Part shown: positions 33,525-41,409 of the stretch, one piece after another
Numbering within the stretch: position 1 is the stretch's first letter
Layout of the letters: each line of letters starts with the position of its first letter
Source of the DNA: SZAS-18 sp038322235
GTDB lineage: Bacteria > Verrucomicrobiota > Verrucomicrobiia > Chthoniobacterales > SZAS-18
Direction: 5' to 3'
DNA length: 64,000 nt
NCBI GenBank assembly: GCA_038322235.1
Contig: JBBQFQ010000002.1
Location: 1-64,000 of the forward strand
Notes under the pieces: model-generated
What the model saw: the letters and a program-made list of their open reading frames with translations, nothing else
The model's database searches: none
Told to the model about the DNA's origin: nothing
Translations under genes and position numbers: made by a program

Positions 33525-34331
33525 ATGAGCGCCCAGAACGCCCCTCAGATTCACATTGCCGGTGTCCAGAAAATCTACCGCACGCCCCACGGCGATGTGC
33601 ATGCCCTGAAGGACATCAATCTCGATATCTTCCCCGGCGAATTCGTGAGTTTCCTCGGGCCTTCGGGCTGCGGGAAAAGCACGCTGCTCAACGCGATCGG
33701 CGGATTCTCCCTCCCCACGGAAGGAACGCTGACCGTCAGCGGGAGGCCCGTGACGGCACCGGGGCCGGATCGCGGCATGGTCTTCCAGGAATACGCGCTC
33801 TTTCCGTGGATGACCGTGGGGGACAACATCCGCTTCGGGATGGAGATTCAGAAGAAGCCAAAGGATCAGATCGAGGCGACGACCGAAAAACTCCTCGCGA
33901 CGCTCCAGCTCAAGGATTTTCGGAATCGTTTTCCGAAGGATCTGAGTGGCGGAATGAAGCAGCGGGTGGCGATCGCGCGCGTCCTGGCGCTCGATCCTCC
34001 GATCATGCTGATGGACGAACCGTTCGGGGCGCTCGACGCCCTGACGCGCCGCACGCTTCAGGATGAGCTCATCCGGATCTGGGGCGAGTTTAAGAAGACC
34101 ATTTGCTTCGTCACTCATGGGATCGAGGAATCGATCTACCTCTCGGATCGTGTCGTCGTCATGACCTACCGCCCGGGCACGGTGAAGGCGGTGGTGCCCA
34201 TCACGCTGCCGCGGCCGCGGCACACCACGTCACCCGAATTCAATGAACTGAAGAACACGCTGGGGCAAATGGTGATGGAGGAGCAAAATCGTCATCAAAA
34301 AGCGGAGCTGGCGGGGACGACCGCCGATTGA
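33525..34331 (+). CDS. ABC transporter ATP-binding protein (NitT/TauT type)
   Basis: ATPase of 268 residues with Walker A G-P-S-G-C-G-K-S-T (45-53), the Q-loop F-Q-E-Y, signature L-S-G-G-M-K-Q-R, Walker B I-M-L-M-D-E-P-F-G-A-L-D, and the H-loop T-H-G-I-E-E-S. It powers the permease encoded just upstream. The H-G-I-E-E-S form and short length are typical of nitrate/sulfonate/taurine importers. The gene is followed by a SAM-I riboswitch, which belongs to the next unit. Confidence 0.88.
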   Translation: MSAQNAPQIHIAGVQKIYRTPHGDVHALKDINLDIFPGEFVSFLGPSGCGKSTLLNAIGGFSLPTEGTLTVSGRPVTAPGPDRGMVFQEYALFPWMTVGDNIRFGMEIQKKPKDQIEATTEKLLATLQLKDFRNRFPKDLSGGMKQRVAIARVLALDPPIMLMDEPFGALDALTRRTLQDELIRIWGEFKKTICFVTHGIEESIYLSDRVVVMTYRPGTVKAVVPITLPRPRHTTSPEFNELKNTLGQMVMEEQNRHQKAELAGTTAD

Positions 34332-34399
34332 GTTGCGGGGCGGGTGGTGACACACGCGAAGATTGACCCGCGCCGCCGCCGTCGTTAATTCCCGACAGA

Positions 34400-34540
34400 C
34401 TCTTATCAAGAGTGGCGGAGGGATCTGGCCCGACGATGCCACGGCAACCGCTGCGAACCGGTAACGGAACGCAGGTCAAGGTGCCAAATCCAGCCCATGC
34501 GACTGCGGCGCGAGCCAAGGTCTCCGGGGAAAGATGAGGG
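34400..34540 (+). promoter_or_regulatory. SAM-I riboswitch (S box)
   Basis: P1 pairs CTCTTATC (34400-34407) with GATGAGGG (34533-34540). Between them lie the conserved core segments: GGAGGGATCTGGCCC near 34417-34431, GGCAACC at 34443-34449, GGTGCCAAATCC near 34480-34491, and GGAAAGATGAG at the 3' side. These match the S-box aptamer, which binds S-adenosylmethionine and normally shuts off sulfur/methionine genes. Downstream hairpins (TGGTC-GGAA-GACCA at 34575-34588; CCTC-GTCA-GAGG at 34606-34617) could form the expression platform. No T-run follows, so transcriptional versus translational control is undecided. Confidence 0.85.
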
Positions 34541-34672
34541 ATTCGTCGAATGGTGGGGCGCAGTCGGCGCCGAGTGGTCGGAAGACCATCCATCAGCTGG
34601 CGTTTCCTCGTCAGAGGAGGCGTGTTCCAGTCGCGCCGGATGGGGGTCGGACCGTCCACCACTCCCGATTCC

Positions 34673-35941
34673 ATGAGCCAGCCCCGATCATTTTTCTCCG
34701 CCCTCCGCTGCCGCGAATGCGGCCGCACTTTTCCCAAGGAAGCGCTCCACGTCTGCGAGTTTGATTTCGGCCCCTTGGAGGCCCACTACGATTACGACGG
34801 CATCCGCGGGGTGCTGACCCGCGAGGTCATTGAATCCCGGCCGCGGACGATGTGGCGTTACCGCGAACTCCTGCCGATCGACGGCGAGCCCGGCGCCGGA
34901 GCCTGGACGGGCTACACGCCGCTCGTCCGGGCGGATCGGCTCGCCCGGCGGCTGGGCGTCCGCGAGCTCTACATCAAGAACGATGCCGTGAACCATCCCA
35001 CTCTCTCCTTCAAGGATCGGGTGGTGGCCGTCGCCCTCACGCGGGCGAAGGAACTCGGGCTGCAGACGGTGGCGTGTGCGAGCACGGGCAATCTGGCCAA
35101 CTCGGTCGCCGCCCAGGCCGCGGCGGCGGGCCTGCGCTGCTTCGTTTTTATTCCGGACGATCTCGAGCGCGGCAAAGTCGTCGGGTCGCTCATCTTCGGG
35201 GCGCGCGTGGTCACGGTGCGCGGTCCCTACGACACGGTGAACCGGCTCTGCTCGGAGATCGCGGGGAAGCACGGGTGGGGCTTCGTGAACGTGAACCTCC
35301 GCGCCTACTACGCCGAAGGTTCGAAGACGGTCGGATACGAGATCTGCGAGCAACTGGGCTGGCGGACCCCGCAGCACACCGTCGTCTGCATGGCCTCCGG
35401 CTCGCTCCTCACGAAGGTCCACAAGGCCTACGGAGAGTTTGCCAAACTCGGTCTGATCGAAGCCGCTCCCGCCGCGATCCATGGCGCGCAGGCGGCCGGT
35501 TGCGGACCCATTAGCGCGGCGATCAAGGCCGGACGGGATTTCGTCAAGCCGGTCGCAAAGCCGGATACGATCGTGAAGTCGCTCGCCATCGGCACCCCGG
35601 CCGACGGCCACTATGCCATCAAGGCCATCCGCGAGACCGGGGGCAGCGCCGAGGCCGCGACGGATGCCGAAGTGATCGAGGGCATCCGCCTGCTCGCTGA
35701 GACCGAAGGGATCTTCGCCGAGACCGCCGGAGGGGTCTCCGTGGCCTGCGCGCGGAAGCTGATCGCGAGCGGCGCGATCCCGCGCGACGACAGCATCGTT
35801 CTCTGCATTACCGGGAACGGTCTGAAGACCCTCGAAGCCGTGACCGAATCGGTCGGCGAGCCGGAGTGCATCGCCGGAAACCTCCGCGAGTTCGAGGAGA
35901 GGATCCTCGCCATCCCTCGCGAGCTGGCGGCCAGCGTGTAG
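34673..35941 (+). CDS. thrC: Threonine synthase-like PLP enzyme under SAM-I control
   Basis: Fold-type II PLP enzyme of 422 residues. An N-terminal rubredoxin-like start has C13-x-x-C16 and C28, the PLP lysine is K114 in L-S-F-K-D-R, and A-S-T-G-N-L-A-N-S and S-G-S-L-L-T-K contact PLP and phosphate. Threonine synthase converts O-phosphohomoserine to threonine. The SAM-I riboswitch upstream and the MoaD/ThiS-like gene downstream are unusual for a threonine gene. They raise the possibility that this member makes homocysteine or another sulfur amino acid using a carrier thiocarboxylate, which remains an inference. ATG 34673 is chosen. Confidence 0.8.
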   Translation: MSQPRSFFSALRCRECGRTFPKEALHVCEFDFGPLEAHYDYDGIRGVLTREVIESRPRTMWRYRELLPIDGEPGAGAWTGYTPLVRADRLARRLGVRELYIKNDAVNHPTLSFKDRVVAVALTRAKELGLQTVACASTGNLANSVAAQAAAAGLRCFVFIPDDLERGKVVGSLIFGARVVTVRGPYDTVNRLCSEIAGKHGWGFVNVNLRAYYAEGSKTVGYEICEQLGWRTPQHTVVCMASGSLLTKVHKAYGEFAKLGLIEAAPAAIHGAQAAGCGPISAAIKAGRDFVKPVAKPDTIVKSLAIGTPADGHYAIKAIRETGGSAEAATDAEVIEGIRLLAETEGIFAETAGGVSVACARKLIASGAIPRDDSIVLCITGNGLKTLEAVTESVGEPECIAGNLREFEERILAIPRELAASV

Positions 35942-35962
35942 CCGCCACCGCACCCCAAGCTT

Positions 35963-35976
35963 AAATCTCAAATCTC
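35963..35976. repeat. Tandem heptamer AAATCTC upstream of the MoaD-like gene
   Basis: Two exact AAATCTC units followed by AAAA lie 17 bp before the ATG of the small carrier gene, in the 51-bp gap after thrC. The unit resembles the CTCGAAA heptamer in front of ndh. A related AAATCTC also occurs once in the gap at 3385-3395. Confidence 0.5.
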
Positions 35977-35992
35977 AAAAACCCGTCCCGCC

Positions 35993-36268
35993 ATGCCCAT
36001 CGCCATTCGCATCCCCACCCCGCTCCGCAAACTCACCAACGGCCAGGAGATCGTCGAAGCGGATGGGGCCAACGTGGGCGAACTCCTCGCCGCGATCGAT
36101 GGGATGTTCCCAGGACTCCGTGAGCGCATCTGCGACGAAACGGGAGCCGTCCGCCGTTTCGTCAACATCTACGTCAATGACGAGGACATCCGCTTCCTCG
36201 AGGAACAGCGCACGCCGGTGAAGGCGGGCGACGAGGTCAGCATCGTACCCGCGATCGCCGGCGGTTGA
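35993..36268 (+). CDS. MoaD/ThiS family ubiquitin-like sulfur carrier
   Basis: Protein of 91 residues ending I-A-G-G. The terminal Gly-Gly is where MoaD/ThiS/CysO-type carriers are adenylated and converted to a thiocarboxylate. The beta-grasp pattern I-P-T-P-L-R-K-L-T at the N-terminus and V-N-I-Y-V-N-D-E-D-I-R near 57-67 match CysO/MoaD-like carriers. Its position after thrC and behind a SAM-I riboswitch suggests sulfur supply for an amino acid rather than molybdopterin, but neither an E1-like activator nor a JAMM protease is encoded in the window. Confidence 0.82.
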   Translation: MPIAIRIPTPLRKLTNGQEIVEADGANVGELLAAIDGMFPGLRERICDETGAVRRFVNIYVNDEDIRFLEEQRTPVKAGDEVSIVPAIAGG

Positions 36269-36280
36269 GCGGGGACTTTC

Positions 36281-36715
36281 TCACACGCGGGTACCCTGCG
36301 GCGGCGCTTCGACGACCCCGGTGATCCGCCAGCCGCGCTCCTCCTTCGTCAACGTGTACTGATATTCCTTCTGGCCGCCTTCGGCACCCTCGACCGTCAC
36401 ATTGACCACGGCGTCGTGCCCGTCATCGAGGCAAAGCCCGAAGTCGATCCGGCGGGAGTTCGCGATCAGAGGATAGGCCTGACGGACCATCTGCTCGAAC
36501 TGGGGGGCGGGAAACATCGCGCGGATGCTCTCGGCGGCAAAGAGGTACGCCCCGGCAAAATCTCCCGACCGAAAGGCGGCGAGTTGGCTTTCGATGACGG
36601 CGGTGATCTCGGCTTTCATGGGCGGAGCGCTCGGAGAATCTGGCCGCGCCTGGGCCGGCGCTCCGCCGAGCAGGAGCAGGGCGACGGCGAGGAGCGGCAG
36701 ACGGAGCAGGGTCAT
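36281..36715 (-). CDS. Exported DUF4864-like protein
   Basis: Protein of 144 residues with a clear signal peptide (L-L-A-V-A-L-L-L-L-G-G, then A-Q-A before about residue 24). The mature part has I-x-x-Q-L-A-A-F-R-S-G-D-F-x-x-A-Y and a C-terminal strand W-R-I-T-G-V-V, the shape of DUF4864/NTF2-like domains. The function is unknown. It is convergent with the MoaD-like gene (12-bp gap) and divergent from rplU. Confidence 0.65.
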   Translation of the reverse strand: MTLLRLPLLAVALLLLGGAPAQARPDSPSAPPMKAEITAVIESQLAAFRSGDFAGAYLFAAESIRAMFPAPQFEQMVRQAYPLIANSRRIDFGLCLDDGHDAVVNVTVEGAEGGQKEYQYTLTKEERGWRITGVVEAPPQGTRV

Positions 36716-36821
36716 CCTGATACTACGACACCAAGTGGCGAGACGGATGGCCAGAATGAATGAGGCACTCGGCAGGCGGATCCTCGCCCCATCTCGACCG
36801 CCGCTTTTTGCGAGGAATCGC

Positions 36822-36849
36822 TTGCCAAGCGCCCTCTGCCCGCTAACTT
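36822..36849 (+). promoter_or_regulatory. Candidate promoter of rplU-rpmA
   Basis: TTGCCA at 36822-36827 and TAACTT at 36844-36849 are separated by 16 bp, 27 bp upstream of the rplU start. Spacing and hexamers are acceptable for sigma70, and a ribosomal operon promoter is expected here. The match is by eye only. Confidence 0.3.
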
Positions 36850-36876
36850 CGCGACCCTTTTCGAATTTCCCGACCT

Positions 36877-37188
36877 ATGGCCTACGCAATTCTCAAGACC
36901 GGCGGCAAGCAGTACCGAGTGTCTGCTGGCGACGAAATCAACGTCGATCTCCTCGATGCCAAGGAGGGCGACATCGTCTCCTTCGACCAAGTGCTCCTTA
37001 CCACCGATGGAAAGTCCGTGGTGACGGGCAAGCCCTTCATCGCCGGAGCGGTCGTCGAAGGTCAAGTCATCAGCCAGTTCAAGGACGAAAAGGTCATCGC
37101 CTTCAAGTATCGCCGCCGGAAGGGCTATCACCGGACCGTCGGCTTCCGCCGGAAGCTCACGAAGGTGAAGATCAACGCCGTTCCCTGA
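36877..37188 (+). CDS. rplU: 50S ribosomal protein L21
   Basis: Protein of 103 residues, the standard length. It begins Y-A-I-L-K-T-G-G-K-Q-Y-R-V and has the C-terminal R-R-R-K-G-Y-H-R-T-x-G-F-R signature that binds 23S rRNA. It is followed by rpmA after 48 bp, the conserved L21-L27 order. Confidence 0.97.
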   Translation: MAYAILKTGGKQYRVSAGDEINVDLLDAKEGDIVSFDQVLLTTDGKSVVTGKPFIAGAVVEGQVISQFKDEKVIAFKYRRRKGYHRTVGFRRKLTKVKINAVP

Positions 37189-37236
37189 TCCGGCCGCTCC
37201 CCTTCCCCACATCCTTTCCCCTAACACCTTCTCCAA

Positions 37237-37515
37237 ATGGCTCATAAAAAAGGTCAAGGCAGCGTTAAAAACGGTCGCGACTCCGTCAGCAAGCGTCTCG
37301 GCGTGAAGAAATTCGGCTCGGAGCACGTGATCCCGGGCAACATCATCATCCGCCAGCGCGGCCAGAAGTTCAAAGCCGGCCGCGGCGTGGGCCTCGGCAC
37401 CGACTACACGATTTACGCCCTCGTCGCCGGCCAGGTCCGCTTCGACCGCGGCGGTCGCCGCGTGAACGTGGACGGCGCGATCGCAGCCCCGGCCGAAGTG
37501 GCCGTCGCCGCCTGA
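37237..37515 (+). CDS. rpmA: 50S ribosomal protein L27
   Basis: Protein of 92 residues starting M-A-H-K-K-G-Q-G-S-V-K-N-G-R-D-S, with the core I-R-Q-R-G-Q-K-F-K-A-G. The N-terminus already lies directly at A-H-K-K, so no Firmicutes-type cleaved leader is present. L27 reaches the peptidyl-transferase centre. A strong intrinsic terminator follows. Confidence 0.97.
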   Translation: MAHKKGQGSVKNGRDSVSKRLGVKKFGSEHVIPGNIIIRQRGQKFKAGRGVGLGTDYTIYALVAGQVRFDRGGRRVNVDGAIAAPAEVAVAA

Positions 37516-37542
37516 TCGACCGGAACCCACCGATTTACGCCG

Positions 37543-37571
37543 AGGCGCAGGGCAACCTGCGCCTTTCGCTT
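37543..37571 (+). terminator. Intrinsic terminator after rpmA
   Basis: A perfect 9-bp stem AGGCGCAGG (37543-37551) and CCTGCGCCT (37556-37564) encloses a GCAA tetraloop and is followed by TTCGCTTT. It lies 27 bp after the rpmA stop and just before trmL, so it separates the ribosomal operon from trmL. Confidence 0.75.
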
Positions 37572-37581
37572 TGGTCACCCG

Positions 37582-38049
37582 ATGACGCCGCCGGCCGCCG
37601 CGTTCCATGTCGTGCTGGTGGAACCCGAAATTCCGCCGAACACCGGGAATATCGGCCGTCTCTGCGTCGCCGCCGGCGCCACGCTGCACCTCGTCCATCC
37701 GCTGGGTTTTTCGCTCGACGAGCGCTCGCTCCGCCGCGCCGGACTCGACTACTGGCCGCATCTCCGGCTGAAGGAGTGGCCTGACTGGGCCACCTTCGCC
37801 GCGGCCCGAGTTCCCGCCGATCGCTGGTTTCTTTTTTCCACGAAGGCGAGCCGTCCGTACACCTCGCAGCGTTTCGAAGCGGGGGATTTCCTCATCTTCG
37901 GCCGCGAGACGCGCGGGCTCCCGGAGACACTCCTGGCGGAGCATCCCGGGAGCGTCCTCCACGTGCCGATGCGGCCCGAGGCGCGCAGCATCAACCTCGG
38001 GACCTGCGTCGGCATCGTCCTCTACGAAGCGATCCGTCAGCAGGGCTGA
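37582..38049 (+). CDS. trmL: tRNA (cytidine/uridine-2'-O-)-methyltransferase TrmL
   Basis: SPOUT-class protein of 155 residues. It has N-T-G-N-I-G-R-L-C near the N-terminus, F-G-R-E-T-R-G-L-P in the knot, and M-R-P-E-A-R-S-I-N-L-G near the C-terminus, which builds the SAM-binding trefoil knot. It methylates the wobble ribose (C34/U34) of tRNA-Leu isoacceptors. The ATG 37582 start matches the usual length of about 155 residues. Confidence 0.92.
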   Translation: MTPPAAAFHVVLVEPEIPPNTGNIGRLCVAAGATLHLVHPLGFSLDERSLRRAGLDYWPHLRLKEWPDWATFAAARVPADRWFLFSTKASRPYTSQRFEAGDFLIFGRETRGLPETLLAEHPGSVLHVPMRPEARSINLGTCVGIVLYEAIRQQG

Positions 38050-38082
38050 CGGATCGCGACATCGGCCCGCGGAATCTGGGCG

Positions 38083-38562
38083 TCAGATCCGCTGCTCTTC
38101 GAGGTCGTAGATGTCGAAGAAGACGTACACCGGCCGGTTTCGGGGGACGAACTTCGGAACGTAGTCCTCCATGTACTCCTGCAAGTTATCCGGCAGTTCG
38201 CTCAGACGCCGGCCGCGCCATTCGTTGTTCCAACGGATGATCTCGCTCCGCGGGCGGGCCTTCGCGTTTTTCGTGATCCATTCCGTGAGCTCGGCATCAG
38301 TCGCGCCGGTCGCGACATATTCCCGGAGACTCTCGTAGGAGAGACCGGTGAACTCGAGGAAGAACTTATCGAGCGGGCAGCCCGAGTGGTATTCGCCGAT
38401 CGTCCCGGCGAGATCCGCGCGGATCTTGTCGATGCAGCGGGCGGCAATGACATAACCGGCAAACAACTCCCGCGGGCTGCGCGGAAAATGGCCGGGTTTG
38501 CGGAAGTCGGGCGCGAGGAGGGTCAACTTCTCGGCGGGCGTAGGGGCAGGTGTTTCGTTCAT
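38083..38562 (-). CDS. DUF5069 family protein
   Basis: Protein of 159 residues with L-A-P-D-F-R-K-P-G-H-F-P-R-S-P-R-E-L near 15-32, C-I-D-K-I-R-A-D-L, and repeated W-N-N-E-W, the pattern of DUF5069 proteins seen widely in Verrucomicrobiota and Planctomycetota. No catalytic motif is evident and the function is unknown. It is soluble, with no signal peptide. It is divergent from tsaD, and a 16-bp palindrome lies in the shared upstream region. Confidence 0.75.
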   Translation of the reverse strand: MNETPAPTPAEKLTLLAPDFRKPGHFPRSPRELFAGYVIAARCIDKIRADLAGTIGEYHSGCPLDKFFLEFTGLSYESLREYVATGATDAELTEWITKNAKARPRSEIIRWNNEWRGRRLSELPDNLQEYMEDYVPKFVPRNRPVYVFFDIYDLEEQRI

Positions 38563-38587
38563 ATTTGGGGCTTGTCTTTCCAGCGGC

Positions 38588-38615
38588 GTTACATGTATGT
38601 AACAAACATTGTTAC
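38588..38615. promoter_or_regulatory. Operator-like palindrome between DUF5069 and tsaD genes
   Basis: GTTACATGTATGTAAC (38588-38603) is a perfect inverted repeat with a 2-bp centre. AAACATT and a further half-site GTTAC (38611-38615) follow. It is an AT-rich island in GC-rich DNA, 26 bp upstream of the DUF5069 start and 75 bp upstream of tsaD, the position expected for a repressor or activator site. The cognate protein is unknown. Confidence 0.55.
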
Positions 38616-38677
38616 CGTCCGCGCGTTTGCTCGCTGGTCAAGACCTGGCAACACGCGAAAGCTCCCTCCCGTCTGTC

Positions 38678-39709
38678 ATGTCGTCCGCCCCGGTGATCCT
38701 CGCGCTCGAGACCTCGTGCGATGAAACCGCCTGCGCGATCGTGCAGTGGCAGGACGACGGGATTCGCATCCTCTCGGCCGAAGTCGCTTCCCAGGCCGCA
38801 CTCCACGAGGCAACGGGCGGAGTGGTGCCGGAGGTGGCCTCGCGCCAGCACTTGCGTGACTTGCGCCCGCTGGTGGAGCGGGCCTTGCACGGGGCGGGCC
38901 TGTCGCTCGAGAACGTGGACGCATTTGCCGCCACGCTGGGACCGGGTCTCGCCGGGGCGCTCATGATTGGCGCGGCCGCCGCCAAGGGGCTCGCCCTGGC
39001 AAGTCGCCGCCCGTTCCTCGGCGTAAACCATCTCGAGGGGCACCTCCTCTCCCCTTTCTTCGACGATCCAGCCGGGATCGGTGGGGCGGTCGGACTCATC
39101 GTCAGCGGCGGCCACACGCTGCTCGTGGACATCGCAGGTTTCCGATCCTACCGACGCCTGGGGGGCACGCTCGACGACGCCGCCGGCGAGGCCTTCGACA
39201 AGGTTGCGAAGCTGCTGGGCCTGCCGTATCCGGGGGGACCGGTCGTTGATCAGCTCGCCCGCATGGGCAATCCAAAGGCTTACCCGTTTCCCCGAGCCCT
39301 TCTCGCCGACGAAAGTTTTGATTTCAGCTTCAGCGGTCTCAAAACGGCCGTGCGATACCTTCTGCCCAAGATCGCCGTGAGCGATGCACAAGTCGTGGCG
39401 GACGTCTGCGCCAGCTTCCAGGCGGCCGTGGTGGACGTGCTTGTCGCCAAGACGATCCGGGCGGCGCGCGCGACGGGGCGCCGCTGCCTGGCGGTGAGCG
39501 GTGGCGTGAGCATGAACTCGGCGCTGCGCGCCGCGTTCTCTGATCGGTGCACCGGGGAGAATCTCCAGCTCCGCCTCGCGCCGCCCGCGCTTTGCACCGA
39601 CAATGCTGCGATGATCGGCTTCGTCGCCCTCCACCAACTTCGGCATGGGCTGGCGACGGCGGTGACCGAGGATATCGACCCGAACCTCCGGCTGGCGTTC
39701 GCCTCTTGA
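38678..39709 (+). CDS. tsaD: tRNA N6-adenosine threonylcarbamoyltransferase TsaD
   Basis: ASKHA-fold enzyme of 343 residues that transfers threonylcarbamoyl to A37 of ANN-decoding tRNAs with TsaB and TsaE. It has E-T-S-C-D-E-T (11-17), iron ligands H118 and H122 in N-H-L-E-G-H-L, S-G-G-H-T-L-L, the nucleotide loop A-V-S-G-G-V, and the metal Asp in C-T-D-N-A-A-M-I. The start is ATG 38678. Its TGA overlaps a possible TTG of the next gene. Confidence 0.94.
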   Translation: MSSAPVILALETSCDETACAIVQWQDDGIRILSAEVASQAALHEATGGVVPEVASRQHLRDLRPLVERALHGAGLSLENVDAFAATLGPGLAGALMIGAAAAKGLALASRRPFLGVNHLEGHLLSPFFDDPAGIGGAVGLIVSGGHTLLVDIAGFRSYRRLGGTLDDAAGEAFDKVAKLLGLPYPGGPVVDQLARMGNPKAYPFPRALLADESFDFSFSGLKTAVRYLLPKIAVSDAQVVADVCASFQAAVVDVLVAKTIRAARATGRRCLAVSGGVSMNSALRAAFSDRCTGENLQLRLAPPALCTDNAAMIGFVALHQLRHGLATAVTEDIDPNLRLAFAS

Positions 39710-39732
39710 ACGCGCTCCGCCGCTTCGTCTCC

Positions 39733-41328
39733 ATGAAACGGGCCGCTCTCGGAACCATCGGTGCGCTGGCAGCGGTCAGCGCGGCCGCGTGGTGGCTCAG
39801 CGGGGCGAATGCGCTCGATCGCGCCCGGGAGGCACTCCGAACCGACCCGCGCTTTCGGGAGGTGAGATTGTCCACGCCGGAAGCCGGGGGCACGCTGACC
39901 GGCGTCGTGGAGTCGCCCGAGGACCTGGGGGCGCTCGCGGCGCTCGTGGGTTCGAGCCGCCCGGCGCTGCAAAATCGGGTCCAGGTCCGCGCTCGGCTGG
40001 ACGCGATCACCGAGCTGGATGAGCGGACGAATCTCGAAAGCGTCTCGGTCCGCGGTTTCCTGCCGGAATCCGCGGGAGCACAGCAGCTGCCCGAAGTTTT
40101 CGCCGGGGTCACAGCGGGAAGAAAAATCAGCGAAACCCGCGTCACTTACGTCGCGTCCGCCACTGCGCTCCCGGCATTCGACCGCGCCCGGCTCGCGCTC
40201 CTCGCGGCCGAATTCTCCCGGATGCCCAGCATCGGAATGATCGAGCTGAACGCGACTGGTATCCTGCTCACGGGCGACACGTTTCCGGCGCAGAAAGCTC
40301 GCCTGGAGGAACTCGCCGCCGGCGCCGTTCAAGCCCCCGCCATCGTCTGCTCCGAACTCCAAACGATCGACCTCACCGAGCCGGCCCAACGCGCGCTCGC
40401 AGGAGTGCCCGGGCTGGAGAGCGTCACGGTGACGTTCAACGAAGCCTACGCCACGCTGAACGGCGATGTCGCGTCGGCTGAACTCCGGGCGAAGGCCGCC
40501 GAAGTGATCCGCTCGATCCGGCTCGCGCGAGTACTCGAGAGTCAAAACCTGATCACGCTGGCCGGCTCCTTCACGGCAACCGTGGGAAAAGACCCGGCCG
40601 GTCGGGCGGTGCTCGCGCTCGCGGGGGTCCTGCCGGACGAGGCCTGGAAAACCGAACTGATCGCCGCCGCGAAGCGCGTGAAACCCGAGTGGACGCTGGA
40701 AACGAGCGGCCTGCGCTTCGCGCGTTCGGTGCAGCCCGCAGGCTGGCTCGACCGCTCGCGATTCCTCGCTTTCTTCTCGGAGTTTTTCTCGCTGCCCGCC
40801 CCGGGTGACCTGCGGATCAACTCGGACGGAATCAAGCTGGCGGGGAAAATCACCGCCCCGATCCGGGAGCGGCTCCTGGCGGCGGCGCGGGCCTTCGGCT
40901 TCCCCGACCGGCAAATCACGACGGCTTTCGCCGAGTTTCCCTCCGTCTACCATATGCCCGAGTACCGACGCGTCTCCCGAATCCCGGACGACGTGAGGCC
41001 CAGCTTGGAAGCTGCCTTGGCGGGGGCGATCGTGGACTTTGACGCGCACGGACCAGGTCTCGCCCCGGCCGACGAGGACAAACTCGCCCGCGCGGCCGCC
41101 GGTCCCGAAATCTCCCTCGTGATCGGATGCTACCGCGATCCACTGGCGACTGACCCGGAAGCCGCGGCGATCGGCCGAAAACGCGCGGAAGTCGTGAAGG
41201 GCGGACTCGTCGCCCGGGGCGTGAGTGAAACGAGGCTGTTTCTGGAGACCTTCGCCTTGGAGGCCAGCACTGGCTCAAGCGGCGCGTCCAGCCACACCCC
41301 GGGCTTGGTCGAGATGCTGATTCGCTAG
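39733..41328 (+). CDS. Exported OmpA-like protein with BON-like repeats
   Basis: Protein of 531 residues. An N-terminal hydrophobic anchor (about 6-23) precedes several BON-like alpha/beta units such as G-T-L-T-G-V-V, G-I-L-L-T-G-D and A-T-L-N-G-D-V. The C-terminal region (about 430-520) has the strand pattern of an OmpA peptidoglycan-binding domain, I-V-D-F-D-A-H-G followed by R-A-E-V-V-K-G-G-L-V-A-R-G-V. It is probably periplasmic, linking envelope layers, like BON-OmpA proteins of other bacteria. The motif match is approximate. Confidence 0.6.
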   Translation: MKRAALGTIGALAAVSAAAWWLSGANALDRAREALRTDPRFREVRLSTPEAGGTLTGVVESPEDLGALAALVGSSRPALQNRVQVRARLDAITELDERTNLESVSVRGFLPESAGAQQLPEVFAGVTAGRKISETRVTYVASATALPAFDRARLALLAAEFSRMPSIGMIELNATGILLTGDTFPAQKARLEELAAGAVQAPAIVCSELQTIDLTEPAQRALAGVPGLESVTVTFNEAYATLNGDVASAELRAKAAEVIRSIRLARVLESQNLITLAGSFTATVGKDPAGRAVLALAGVLPDEAWKTELIAAAKRVKPEWTLETSGLRFARSVQPAGWLDRSRFLAFFSEFFSLPAPGDLRINSDGIKLAGKITAPIRERLLAAARAFGFPDRQITTAFAEFPSVYHMPEYRRVSRIPDDVRPSLEAALAGAIVDFDAHGPGLAPADEDKLARAAAGPEISLVIGCYRDPLATDPEAAAIGRKRAEVVKGGLVARGVSETRLFLETFALEASTGSSGASSHTPGLVEMLIR

Positions 41329-41409
41329 CCGGGCTGCGCGCCGTTGAAAAAGTCGTTCGCAAGACCCATTCGCAGTTGGCAAGCCCGCTGGACGCGTTAG
41401 GATGTCTCT

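Noticed and set aside
32675..33526. Minus-strand open frame (283 aa) antisense to the ABC permease
   Set aside because: The product is a run of Asp, His, Arg and Glu, the expected complement of transmembrane codons, with no domain.
34673..36268. thrC and the carrier gene as a molybdopterin operon
   Set aside because: No other moa or moe gene is nearby and the leader is a SAM-I riboswitch, not a molybdenum-cofactor one.
39280..41049. Minus-strand open frame of 589 aa under tsaD and the OmpA-like gene
   Set aside because: The plus strand encodes recognisable TsaD motifs; the antisense protein has none.
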